From assembly GCF_032118995.1 (NCBI RefSeq), contig NC_092661.1:8432494-8496493 (forward strand): a stretch of DNA of 64,000 nt, in the 5' to 3' direction. The notes beneath the pieces were generated by a model, which was not told where the DNA came from, ran no database searches, and saw only the letters and a list, made by a program, of their open reading frames with translations. Both the position numbers and the translations under genes were made by a program. Origin of the DNA: Asterias amurensis (taxonomy: Eukaryota; Echinodermata; Asteroidea; Forcipulatida; Asteriidae). Shown piece by piece: positions 44,201-57,100 of the stretch (positions are counted from its first letter, which is position 1; every line of letters begins with the position of its first letter).

Positions 44201-44491
44201 GAGCAAGGAGACATGTATGCCGAAAACCTACGTGCTGAAGAGCGAATGTACAGTTGAATTTGATAACATTATCGGGATTTGATTCTCAATTTTCTGAGTG
44301 TTTCAATAATATTACAGTATAGTCTAAATCATGGATGTCCGGTTCCTTCAAATTTCAAGAGAACCTATCCATGACGTTTAGAGTTTCATAAACTACTAAA
44401 CTCAATTTCCAAGAGTATTGTAAGTTCATGGAGGCTAATTTATTCCTCCATGGTAAGTTGAACCGCATATACGTACTTAATACAAGCTTAA

Positions 44492-44785
44492 AGGCACTGG
44501 ACTGTACTGGGTCCTTGCTCTATGGTGTATTCCAACATCTCTACAAAATCTGTAGAAAATTTGTCATCGGAGCGAGTTGCAAAAGAAAGAAAGAAAAAAC
44601 ACCCTGACATGTGTGCTTTCAGATGCAATGCTTTTCAGGCTTTAAGTTTTTTTTTTCAATGAGAAAATGCCTCTTTCAACAAAAAAACTACGTTACTTCA
44701 GAGAGGAAGCCGTTTCTCACAATGTTCAACAGCTCTCCATAATAAATATTATTTCGAGTATAAACAACCAATTACATTGTCTATC
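44492..44785 (-). mobile_element. Family A MITE, degenerate copy 7
   Basis: Begins TTAA (44488-44491) then AGGCACTGGACTG, and keeps the CGTTTCTCACAATGTT and CCCTGACATGTGTGC blocks. The right end is worn and its limit is approximate. Element orientation is uncertain. Confidence 0.55.
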
Positions 44786-44789
44786 AACG

Positions 44790-47700
44790 TACATCATCAC
44801 TTTCTAGAACGCATTTGTATTACCATTTGACAATACAGTAAAGATAGTGTGTTACAACATGGAGGAAGGTGTTCCTGATGGTTACAGTTGTGAAGGCTTG
44901 TTGAGATGTACGATTTGAATATAAAGTGGGAGGACTTGTAAGTTTACTAAGAATATTATGGCCTAGTTGACGTATTGGGAAGTGGACGGACTTGTGTAAG
45001 TCTACTATGCATTTTGTGGCCTAGTTGACGTAGCGGGATCAAGGCGAGTGTTACCTCTCAGTGAACTACACGCTAACAGCTGATGGTTTAGACGGGCCGT
45101 GACAGCAAAATATAATCTGACCGCTCGGATTATGAGATGGACAAAATAAAACCGCTGGGAAAGGGTCAAGGTGGAATGTATCCTGAGGACAATACCAATG
45201 CCAGTCAGTGTATTAAATGGCGGATACCAGACTCGGGAATACCAGACTCGGGGCAGGGATGATAAATTTAAGACTTTTATCTTAGTGAATTCAAACTTAA
45301 AGTCCGGCATGTCCCAGTTTTGTCCGCCGGGGATGCTGTCCCCCATAATGGGAACTAATTAAAGGCAGTGGACACTATTTGTAGTTACTCAAAATAATTA
45401 TTAGCATAAAACCTTTCTTGGTGACGAGTAATGGGGAGAGGTTGATAGTATAAAACATTGTGAGAAACAGCTCCCTCTGAAGTGCCATAGTTTTCGAGAA
45501 AGAAGTAATTTTCCACGAATTTGATTTCGATACCTCAGGTTTAGAACTTGAGGCCTCGAAATCAATATTGTAAACGCACACAACTTCGTGTGACAAGGGT
45601 ATTTTTTCTTTCATTATCATCTCGCAAGTTCGATAACCGATTGAGCTCAAATTTTCACAGGTTTGATTTTTTATGCATAATGTTGAGATACACCAACTGT
45701 GAAGGCTAGTCTTTGACAATAACCAAGTGTCCACTGCCTTTAACCCACAAGCGATTAAAGGAGTATGACTCTAAAGAGGGCGCTATCAGAAGTAGTTTGT
45801 ATACACAGTTTGCCGAATGGTGAAGGACAGAATCTCCTGCCATGACACCCGGCTGAAAACAGAAACTGATGTACTTTATTACAGATGAATAAGTCATGGT
45901 CTTTGATCTACTTCTCTAGCACTGGATACTGTTCTCAAAAGCTCCTTGGAATCTTCACAGTAACATAATGGGCTGGGTAGCCATACTTGCATGTACGATG
46001 TGATCTTCCCCGCCCGGGCCAATCGGATCATGGAGGTAGAAAGACTGACAAGCATTATTTATGGTCATTATCATATACTGTCCTTAATTATTATTTTAGG
46101 TTAATAAATAAAGTGACAAACAAAAACACTGCTCTGAAAAACAACTTGGGTTTTTAGGTGCAGTTCTGGGAGCACTGTACAGCTGACGAAACCAAAGACT
46201 GCGCTGTGCACAGAGTTCAAGTACAAACCGCAAAACCAACCACATTTTGAATAAAATTTATTGACAGACAAAATTATGTGGCGTCTATAGGCTGAAGAGG
46301 ATTTCTTGTTGCCCTCAAACATGCTTATAGTCCCCTTTGTTGATGTTCAGCGGTGTGATTTCACACAAGAGACTGACGAATACATATCGGTTATAAAGTT
46401 GACCAATATCCACTTTAACTATACAATATCCAAACTCGGTTAAAAGAGAATGTAATTGAAGTAGAAATTACCGGTAATTGACCAGTTTCAATCAGCAAAA
46501 ATCAGTACTTTAAAGTTCATACAAAATCATCCAAAGAAATGTGGCAAAATTTGTCGACCCTGTTTCACTCACCATGAGCAAGCAAGGATACTTTCCTTTT
46601 TATTAATTATCATCCATCAGTATTGGCTGCACTATTGGATAGATACTTTGAAAAAAAAAAAAAATGTATTTTCGTTCACAAAAATAAACCGGTGATTTCA
46701 GTCTCTCGATATGGTAAATATCGCACCCCCCCCCCCCCCCCGCTCAGAATCCTGGGTTAACATCCTTTTCCCCCCCAAAAATGAGATTTTAAAATGTACA
46801 TGTAGGCTACAACATGTTGGTTCGATATGAATGGGAACATGAATGGGTCCGTGTTACTTCACAGCGGACTTGTCCAGATACAATTCGGCTGATGGACCTC
46901 TTTCATACAATTAATACCACCATCTTTTGAAGTGCATTTTCGCATAATAGAAGTTCCAACTGCTCTGCAACCTGCAGTGATTGTACATCTATAGGTTTTG
47001 CGGGCTGCGTACACAATGATGCAAAGGACAACACAGCCAGTAGCAGCCCGAGGGGTACAAAGATTCATTATTATTTTTAAAACTCCAGGGGGAATAGTTT
47101 TGACATGGCAGAAAACGAACAATTAAAAGCTGTCCTCATCGTTGCTGTACATAATCCAAACGGGGCCGTGGTGAGTTTGCCCCCGGAACTCTCTCTCTTG
47201 CTCGGCGTTGCAGTGCATGGGTATTGCATGAACCGTTCGTTGGAACGTCATCATTTCCCAGGGGTTGGTTTGTGGCGCGCGGCACAGAACATTATGAGGG
47301 CAGTATATAAACCAGGCTTCATTAAAAAAAATGTATTGGTAACCAATGCATATAAGTGATAATTACTGCAGGAAAAATAAAATAAACTGTACTTACATGC
47401 ATCATAATATTAAGCTCCTGACCACTGTATTTCTAGTATTCTACCTCCATGGTACAAGTCCCTCCGGGGGAACACTACTGATATACACCCTTGGCACGCA
47501 CGAACCTGTTTTCCATCAATATAAGTTTTGGGATCACATTATCTTTTACGAAACACCCCATCAGCCATTCAGACACGCAGTAACAAAACCCCAACTGATA
47601 TTATGTCAGAAGGCTTACAAAACATTTGACCTTGTTTTTCCCGGAATGTATTTTTGGGGCCTCAAAAAATTGGGAGAAGAAAGCTGTTTGTTCGCACTCG

Positions 47701-47800
47701 CATAGAGGGAAATAATAATTTGATTCGTGCGCATGACAGAAGCCACATGATTATAATAACCTCGCTTTTGTGTTTTGAAATTAGTCTACGCATGGAGCAA
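44790..47800. other. No recognised gene; one MITE copy and short palindromic ends
   Basis: Contains MITE copy 8, a C-run of about 17 at 46726, and single CATGGAGGTAGAAA-type ends near 46029 and 47440. Open frames at 47105-47359 and 47346-47705 start with ATG but match no family I know. Confidence 0.45.
45363..45739 (-). mobile_element. Family A MITE, copy 8
   Basis: Full-length copy with TTAA at 45359-45362 and 45740-45743. The central palindrome has a few changes, and the right terminus has lost some bases of ACCAATAGTGTCC. Confidence 0.86.
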
Positions 47801-47816
47801 CAAACTTATGCAAAAC

Positions 47817-48672
47817 TATGGTGGCCCTGAAGGGACATCGCATATCGCAAACGTGTGCGCACACGTAAGCAATGTCGTGAAACAATTCGCAAATATGTGC
47901 GCACACGAATGCAATGTCGTGAAACAATTCGCGAATATGTGCGCACACGTATGCAATGTCGTGAAACAATTCGCAAATATGTGCGCACACGTATGCAATG
48001 TCGTGAAACAATTCGCGAATATGTGCGCACACGTCTGCGAATACTATTTGCGATGTCGTGAATTTTAGTGCATACCATGTTGCATACCTTTGAATAAAAT
48101 ATCTAATGATCTGGGGGTGGGTTTCTTTCCAACAGTGAGATAAGCGGTAGTCATTGCAGCAGTAGTCTTTGTTGTGAGGCAAGCGAGGCGGGTGGTCTTC
48201 CTTGGCCTGGTGCCAAGTTCCTGGGTATACACATGCTTTACAGAGGGAGCCTGCTGTAGCGCCACAGTACTCCCTAGATCGGTAACAAATTATCCACAAC
48301 TATGACATCATCCTAATGGTATGCAACATGGTATGCAATAAAATTCACGACATTGCAAAACAAATCGCATTCGTGTGCGCACATATTCGCGATTTGTTTC
48401 ACGACATTGCATACGTGTGTGCACATATTCGCGAATTGTTTCACGACATTGCATACGTGTGCGCACATATTCGCGAATTGTTTCACGACATTGCATACGT
48501 GTGCGCACATATTCGCGAATTGTTTCACGACATTGCATACGTGTGCGCACATATTTGCGAACTGTTTCACGATATTGTATACGTGTGCGCATATATTCGC
48601 GATTTGTTTCACGACATTGCATACGTGTGCACACACGTTTGCGTTATGCGATGTCCCTTCAGGGCCACCATA
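47817..48672. mobile_element. 856-bp foldback element with 42-bp tandem repeats in inverted arms
   Basis: Termini TATGGTGGCCCTGAAGGGAC and complement are flanked by CAAAAC (47811-47816 and 48673-48678), a likely 6-bp target duplication. The left arm has about five, the right arm about seven, tandem 42-bp units containing GTGCGCACACGTATGCAATG, TCGTGAAACAATTCGCGAAT and AT. Units carry their own palindromes, GTGCGCAC and ATTCGCGAAT. The inner arms repeat GCATACCATGTTGCATACC (near 48070) in inverse near 48319, around a unique core of about 230 bp. The many long open frames here are artefacts. Confidence 0.85.
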
Positions 48673-48679
48673 CAAAACG

Positions 48680-50914
48680 GATGGAAACAACACAGGCATG
48701 CTGTGGTTTGAGCAATTATTATTTTGTTCAAAAGTTTGTTATATAAAGCGCATTCAATTCCATTGAGGGCGCGTGTCAGAATATAAGCACAGTATAATTT
48801 TTCCAAAACAATCGCCTATTTTGAGTTATTAGTGAGGACCACGCGTCTTGCACCTGCTCGCTGGCGCGTTGATCGGCCTGCAAGCAAGGACGCATTATGG
48901 TGTGATTTATGGCTAACAATAATGGGCCTCAAAAGGCAAACACTCCGGGGTTGAGGAGAGATGGTCATAGGAACGATTTATAGGACATGATATTCCATCT
49001 TTACAGAGCAAAGCCAATTAAGAATGCGAAAGGGGCTGAACGGTTAGAGCAGTGACGTAACTTGGGGGGGGGGGGGGGGGTGATACTTATACATGCAGAC
49101 AATAGGCTCGTTCTTACGTACATTGTAAATAGTTAATGACCTTAACAAGAATGCTGAAAGGGACTTGAGAAATACAGTTTATTTGGCTAGATGTGCCCCA
49201 AGCAAAAAACGGTGCATCCCTTTGTGCCCCCCCCAAAAAAAAGAAAATAATAATAATAATAAAAATAAAAATAAAATAAAAATAACCAGGGTCAATTAAA
49301 TAATGACAATATTTTCAATATTTATTAACTTATGTAATAGGTTAATAAATTACCCTAGTTTCGGCACTGAGTTGGAGAAATTGAAAAATTTTGAAATTTG
49401 GTGCTTGGAACTTAGAGGTAAAGATCAGACTGGTAAAGATCAACGACAAAGACCAAAAACCCAAAACTCATCAATATTGCTTCGTTTACAATATTTTATT
49501 TGTTAAAATTACACCACCTGATATGGGAAAATAAGAAAATCTACAAACAAAAAAGTTTTGTTTTTTCAAATTCCTCATAATTTAAAGATCCCGGTATTTT
49601 AAAAGAAATAATACATGCTGTATTAACAGTTCTATTTACATGTCAACTAACCAACTCCCAAACTCTATCTAAACATAAGTCACCTTAATTATAAACCTTT
49701 TTAAACTGATGCAACTATACATTTTGGTTAAATAAATGGGGGAAGAGATATAAGATTAAATGTTACTGTAATATAAAATGGAATTCTTGAACAACCATAT
49801 GTGATTAACTGCATTTCAAACACATAAATCAGTCACGACAGATAACTCTAACTGTTGTAATAACTAAAATGTCAAACATATCTGCCAATCAGGTAGCCCC
49901 TACTCAAACGAAAAATTTAAAGACAGTTTTTGAATGTTTTTTTCCAATGATGAGACTTCATGTAGCACCTATAAGGGTGTACAAGGTGCTGTGGCACATT
50001 CAGCATCCACTGCCAGAAACACCAAGGCAAACCCCCTTCTCTTTTCGTGTAACTGGGTTCTTTTACCACGATTACAACCAGGCTCCTAGTGGATGATACC
50101 CATGCCTAAGTTGGAAAGTAGAAATCATAAAGCAAAGTCTTTCTAAGCCTGGCACCTTCCTCTTTCCGTTTTGACAAATACAAATGCATGCCAGCGATTC
50201 TTTTTCTGCTAACCAGTTTTAGATTTTAAAACTTTGTGGTGCTTGTCTAGGATATTTTGATTGAGCCACTGAACAAAATTAACAATAACGCTTAGCAAAC
50301 AAATTGTAACAGCTAAAATACATTGTGTTATGTACAATTTGTGACCGGTTTCTCTGTATACAATATTTAATCAGCAGATTAATTGTATAAGCTATTTTTT
50401 TTTTAGCAGTTTGTTAAAAGAAAAGGTTTAGATTGATCAATCTGCTAAAAGCTCACTGATAGTCAGCTACATACCAGAACCAATCATCTGGGGAAACATT
50501 TTCATCTAAAGTCATGAAAAAGATGCCAGTAAATCACTAATGTTTAGCAATCGCAACAAGCCAGATATAAACAAGCACAAAATCTCTGATGAAAAGTTTG
50601 TCAGCGTTTTCTCTCAAGTATGACCACAGACTTTGATGAAATATTTGTCCCCTGGGGTTTACTACTTGGTGTATGAAATCAAAAAGTTGCATCCTCTTGA
50701 GGTAATTCCTGCCGCTTCCCAGGTTGTATCGTAAACTGGGTTGAGATCCCCAGCAACCTGGCAGCTAAAGGTTGAATGGTTTAGCTCAATGTTACCCCTA
50801 AACAAAGATAGGGAATTTTTTCTTGGATCAAACCAAAATTATTTAAAATGTACCCATTCAGTGACATTGTTAACAGCCAAACACTTGGTGACAGACTCTG
50901 CTCTGTAATCTTAG
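48680..50914. other. Between the foldback element and the SYAP1 3' end, no gene recognised
   Basis: Contains a G-run of 16 at about 49065, an AATAAT-rich tract near 49240 and one SINE-like copy. The part above about 49490 may be SYAP1 3' UTR, given a minus-strand AATAAA at about 49494-49499. Confidence 0.4.
49962..50105 (-). mobile_element. SINE-like element, minus orientation
   Basis: The TACAAGGTGCTGTGG, CCAGAAACACCAAGGC and AACTGGGTTCTTTTACC blocks repeat those at 51540-51680. The last is the complement of the GTTAAAGAACCCA-type phrase at 34055. Confidence 0.55.
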
Positions 50915-51080
50915 CCCAATGTCATAGAGCTGCTTAAGCTAAAAATAATGCTTAAAAATGTTCTGCTAAGCAAAATTGAGCAAATGGTACATGTGAGATG
51001 GTAGGTTGGCTGGTAACCTTTTTCTGGTAAGCATTATATTGTTTTGCTCAGCATTTTTGTGAGCTCTATAAAGTTGGGCC
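50915..51080. repeat. MITE-like inverted repeat (SYAP1 3' region)
   Basis: GCCCAATGTCATAGAGCTGC at the left and GAGCTCTATAAAGTTGGGCC at the right. It is the same group as 53822-54016 and lies within the likely SYAP1 3' UTR. Confidence 0.7.
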
Positions 51081-51139
51081 TAGTTCGTAGTGACGTGACG
51101 ATAAATTATTGAATGTTTGGTGGACTGACTCTGGATGAA

Positions 51140-54100
51140 TTATTTTGTCTCTGGCGTGCCCTCGTCTTCCAACATCTGATCAATCTCTCGTTCCCATTCC
51201 TCGTTGTCGACTGTGTCCTCTTCCTCAACAACTTCATATTCCTGTATGCGGGAGTAAAAGATAATAATAAAATTATAATACTAGGTTCTTATATAGCGCT
51301 TTATCACACCACTAGGGGCCTATCATAGAGCTCAGTATTTTGTCCTGCAAGGTGTGTGGAGCTACATTTTAAAGTATGAGACCAAGGGTGGATTTCATAA
51401 AGAGTTAGGACTAGTCTTATCTCGAGTTAGGACGAGTTACTAGTCCTAACTTAGGACTAGCTGTACGTTTTTGATATCTCTTAGGTAGGACTAGTCCTAA
51501 CTCTTTGTGAAATCGACCCCTATTCCTTTAAAGCACCATGTAATGGGTTAACAAGGTGCTGTTGGCGCAATAGGCTGCTGATCAAGCCAGAAACACCGAA
51601 GCGAACCCCTTCCCTTTTCGATAAGTGTACTGGGTTCTTTTCACATGGGTTTAACAACACATAGGACCACCAGCTCTCATCCTATCCCAAGGTTGAAGCA
51701 TCATATAAAATGCGTTGCTTACGGACACAGGTGTCACGACTAGGACTCGAACCCTGGAACTTAAATACAAGTGAAAATTCACAGAAATTCTTAAAGGCAC
51801 CTGGAAATAGGATTTTTTTCCTTTTAAACATAAGAGTATATGTTTATTAACAATAAAACATTTTTTGAGTAATTGTTTGTCACGATTTATATGTTAAAAA
51901 AATTAATTAAGTGACTGGGGGGGTTGACTCTGCCTACCCCTTTTGTGACGTAGGAAAAGGAAGACTTTGCCTCGATGCGTAGATAAACACACGTGAAAAA
52001 GTACATGTAATTCTAAGACGTGAGTTTGTACGCTGCGAAAAAGTTTTTTTTCTGGCATTTTTCCGGCAATGCCGACTAGGTGTATTGCTGCTGGATGCAG
52101 GAAAACAACTAAAGATGGGGTCAGTCTTCATCTGTTTCCTGCAGATCCCAAGTATAGGCGGTTGTGGGCTGCGAAAGTCAGATTAACTAGAGCAAAGTGG
52201 TCCGGTCCGACGTCTTTTTCAGTGCTGCAGCGTACACTTAGAGCCGTCGTGCTTCGAATCCTGGATACACAACTCATTTGACATGACGAGAAGAGCCATT
52301 CTTAAACACGACGCCGTCCCAACAATTTTCTAGCTAGTGGGAAGTCGAAGAAGGTATCTGAAAGACGTGACGAACTCAGAGGAGCATTTGCTAAACGTGA
52401 AAAAATTCGGGTAAGTTTGAACTTTGAGGGTATGTTTTTAGCTTTTGCCAAGTGACACGATTTTGTGTTGGTACCGCATGCGATTCACCGTGCGTGCAGG
52501 TCCTATGTGACCGTCCGCCCATTATACAGCAGCCATAATGTGTGCGTGCAGTCTGCTCCGTGGCCGTATTTCTATAATAATACGTAGGCAGACCTACATC
52601 TTACAACCCATTTGGTCACTAAAAAGTTGCATAGTTAAATAAAAATAGCAGCAATAGCTTTTGTAAAAACCACTAGGCGTTCAACATGTTCAAGTTTCAA
52701 TGTACGTATGTGTGTAAAATCATGTCTAAATTTGTTTTGATGTGCCATGTTCCCAGACGTAATGTACGGGGGCCCGACTACAAATTTTATCTCCAAATAT
52801 CGCGCCTTGAAATACGTCACGAACAGCGCCCTCTCGGGTCGGGGCCTACTCATATATTTGTAAATACAATCAAAACTAAGATTTTTAAACCTTAGTTAAT
52901 TTTTATTCACATTCCTCTCATAAAAACACATATTTTAGTGACAAAAGCTTTATTTTAAAAAAATACCACTTCCAGGTGACTTTAACTAATAGTTCAAAAG
53001 AGTACATGTTTGAATGTAACAGTCTTGAATACCAGAAGATGGTCAGAGCACACTGACCAAAACTTGAAGCAGTACAAATTGGTTCTTTTTAGAGCTACTA
53101 CTACTCACAAAGAGATTTTAAATGGTGTCTCGTTGCAAACCTCACTTACTTAGTATTGAATACGCTAATACTTTGTATCAAAAACGATTTTTTGTTTTTT
53201 TAAATAGATCACGTTGTGTGAGTATTTGAGAACAATCTGCACTTACTTGTAGTTCTTGTTGCAGCTCCTTCTCCCATTCAGGCACCTCCTCTTCAACTGA
53301 AAAGAAAAAATAACAAAATCTTAAACTCAACCAGCAATGCAGATTATTACAGCCAACTTGAGAAACAAAATGAGACATTCTTGCAAAATCAGAAAAAATG
53401 CAAACGTAAAACATTCCTCAACCCCACGATGACAATAAAAGAAACAGCATTGTAACGAGTCTTTCAAAATTGACCAACAAGTCGCATCCAAGTTCCATCT
53501 AATTTTGCAAGAACACCTCAAAACTACAGCAGAAAGGCATTTTGAAAAGTAAACATAACAGGTGAAAAGAAAGGAAAAACAAAATGGGCGTGGTTTTTCA
53601 AACACTCTGAGCATGTCAATTTCCGCATGCCACTTTCTGTGTCCATGCAGCTCAGATTATACTGTACCAGGCATTGGCTCAATGGGTGCTAAAGGCCCCC
53701 TGTGTATGCGAGACAGTTTAATGGAACAGAAGTACTGGAACAGAAGTACAATGAGCCTGGGTACCTGACCTGGATGGGAGCAATGGAGGCAGTGGTGTCA
53801 ACTTAGGACCTTTTTCAAATCTGAGCCCAATTTCATAAAGCTGCTTAAGCACAAAATGTAGCTAAGCACTACATTAATATGCTTACCAGAATAAGGCTAC
53901 CAGGCAAACTACCATATCAATGTACAATTAATGGCTGGTATCCTGCTCATTTCTGCTTAGCAGATAATTGTTGAGCAAAACTTTCTGATTAGGTAGCTCT
54001 ATGAAATTGGGCCCCAAGCATGGGCTCCTGCTGGCTCCCTTCTTGATTTTGATTAAGTGTGGATCTTGCTCAGTGTTTCAATATCAAGCCTGGAGCCAGA

Positions 54101-57100
54101 GCAGGGGCCAAGCCAAGGTTTGGAAACAACTCTTGATTTAAAATGATTTTTTGGCTGGAGTGGCTGACTTGGACCTGGCTGAAATGGCCTAATCAAACTG
54201 GAAATGTAACCCGCTAACCCCACTGGCAGATTCAACTTCCGACTAAATCTTTTTGGAGGGGGAATCCGTTAGAGTCCACAGGGCTTGTAGCTCAAAATGT
54301 TAAATGGACCAAAATTTTGTTCATGAGACCAAAATTGATATGAAAAACGAAAAAAAATATCTACACATTTTAGTATTTAAACTGTTTTAACTTGGCAAGC
54401 ACACATAGAGAAGATTTATCTCATTTGTCATAGGTAGACATTGTTCAACAGAATACTCAACAGAATCAAACAAATTTTTTATTCAGACTGAAAGTCCACA
54501 TTTGAACAAAAACACAGCACCACCGGACTTGTACAGTCATGAGTTTATAGGCCCAATGCTAACGTCATTGGCCCTTGGCATGTGATCCAGTGTAAAGTTT
54601 GAGCCCTGTTATCGTCCATATACACTCCCAACATTACATCATTAACTTCCAGAGGCTATCCTTACTCACCTTTACTTTGCTCCTCCTTGGTTTCCATGCC
54701 AAGCTGCTTGAACCCTTTCTGGATCTCGGCCTGGTCGATCTCTGAGACGAAGGCGTCGCTGGCGAACTCAGCCCCAGGGGGACTGGATGGTACATCATCA
54801 TCATGGGGGGATGACGGCGACGACGGTTCAACTGATATATCTACGGGTTTGGATTTATCTGATGGCAGAGATTACGTGTAGTTTGTTTTACTGACAATTT
54901 TTGAAAACCAAGACATAAAAAATAAGTGCTATGAACAACTCAGGCCAGGATTCAAACCTACATTTTAAAGTCTCACTTGCTATATCTCAACATATGCATA
55001 AAATAACAAACCTGTGAAAATTTGAACTCAATTGCTCATTGAAGTTACGAGATAATAATGAAAGAAAAAACACCCTTGTCACACGAAGTTGTGTGCTTTC
55101 AGATGCTTGATTTCGAGACCTCAGATTCAAAATTTAGGTCTTGAAATCATATTCGTGGAAAATTACTTCTTTCTCGAAAACTACTCCACTTTAGAGGGAG
55201 CCGTTTCTCACAATGTTTTATACTAACAACCTCTCCCCATTACTCGTTAACAAGTAAGGTTTTATGCTAATAATGATTTTGAGTATTTACCAATAGTGTC
55301 CATTGCCTTTAAGATAATTACATGATGTTACCCCAAACATCGCTAGACTGTAATCCCACCATGCAAAGTTTCAAATCCTACTAATAACAATTAAAAGTAA
55401 TTGATTATGACCTTACCTTTGATACCCTCTGAGGGTGAGTCGTCCGTTTTGTTACTTGATGTTGATCCAGTATCACTTGAATTGCCTTTTAGTAAATGAA
55501 ATACAAAGTACAAACAATACGTCAGTGACACAAGAGTAAAAGTCGTCATGATCAAAGCAGTTCTGTGGTTGTACATTATACAATTGTTGCACGCTGTGAC
55601 AAGGTCCATGGCTTTTTGTACACCCGATGGGGCAAATGGCACCCGAGGCGAAGCCGAGGGTGCAACGTGCCCCCGAGGGTGTACAAAACTCATGGACCCA
55701 AAATCACAGCATGCAACAATTGTTTTGTTATACCTTGGTAACATGATTATTCCTCTTCTCAAAGGGGTATGCATAGTATGCATAGTTTAATAAGCAGATG
55801 AACAGTGGTGCAAATAAGAAACAATTCTTCACTGTTCCCTCGAACCCGCGGCTGTTTCGTACTAAGCGCCTGCAGTTGACCAACGCTGGGAACGATCAAG
55901 AATGTACACCGGTTAACAAAACTCATGTTACCCGCTGCACTTGTTGCTCGCAAATGATTGGTTCTCGACCAATCAACTTCACAATACCGAGGTATAACAA
56001 GTAAGTATGAACACAGTTACTGCATATGACTATGTACATGCCTCCTTTAATATGATACAGTGGAAGAGCGCATGCATGCAGAAACAAAATGATGAACAAG
56101 AGTAAACAATTTTGTTTGTTATTTACTGTACCTGAAGAAGCGGCTAGTGACGTCAACTGTGACGACTGTTTGATCAGAGAAACTCGGTAGAAATAATTCC
56201 TCCAGAAATTCTCTTCAATAATTCTGCAGTGAGATGACAAAAGGTCATTGGTTATTGTTAAAAGACACTGGACACTATTGGTAATTGTCAAAGACCAGTC
56301 TTCTCACTTGGTGTATCTCAACATGTGCATAAAATAACAAACCTGTGAAATATTGAGCTCATTGGTCGTCGAAGATGCGAGATAATAATGAAAGAAAAAA
56401 ACACCCTTGTCACACAAAGTAGTGTGCCTTTAGATGGTTGATTTCGAGACTTCAAATTCTAAATCTGAGGTCTCGAAATCAAATTCGTGGAAAATAACTT
56501 CTTTCTTGAAAACTATGTCACTTCAGAGGGAGCCGTTTCTCACAATGTTTTATACCATCAACCTCTCCCCATTACTTGTCACCAAGTAAGGTTTAATGCT
56601 TATAATTATTTTGAGTAATTACCAATAGTGTCCACTGCCTTTAAAGAGGTAATTTTGCCCAGTCCCAGCGACCTTAAAACATGTATTATAACAAGGGTTG
56701 ACTGTACATGGCAGATACATGCTTGACCATTTCATAATGAAAACAAACACTTGCATACAAAATGAGTGAGGGTGCATTCCAGGGGTTTTCCTGATGGGCA
56801 AGATAATACAAAACGACTAAACAAATTTTAAGACGCTTAAATTGCTTACGCTTTTGGCACAAGGTCAAATCTCATCTTCTTCAAATTTGTATCTTCTTGA
56901 AGGGTTGCCAGGGCGACAGGAAACGAACTTGCAAAATCAAACTGGAACTGCACCCCGGCGGGTGGGTTTCTTAGAAAATTCCTCTTGTCCTGGTACAAGA
57001 TAAAACACAAAGAAAACGAACAATCTATTAGGTTAAAAGGTAATACCAGAAATATGAAGTTCATTTTTTAACGAGTTGCGAAGGTTCAGTAACAACTCTG

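Larger units (their letters stand above)
24300..44480. other. 20-kb stretch without a recognised gene
   Basis: Beyond the repeats listed separately I see no exon that matches a known family or joins others in phase. The region includes AT-rich unique sequence, a CACACGA microsatellite, T/G and ATTT runs, a GC-rich patch at 42640-42680, and short open frames at 27572-27898 and 34568-35005 that I cannot support as genes. It may contain lncRNAs or distant regulatory elements. Confidence 0.45.

Noticed and set aside
47855..48650. CRISPR-like regularly spaced repeats
   Set aside because: Units are contiguous 42-bp tandem repeats without unique spacers, inverted between arms, in an animal genome.
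48308..48766. Several overlapping open frames of 100-137 codons
   Set aside because: A 42-bp unit free of stops keeps several frames open on both strands; this is a repeat artefact, not a gene.
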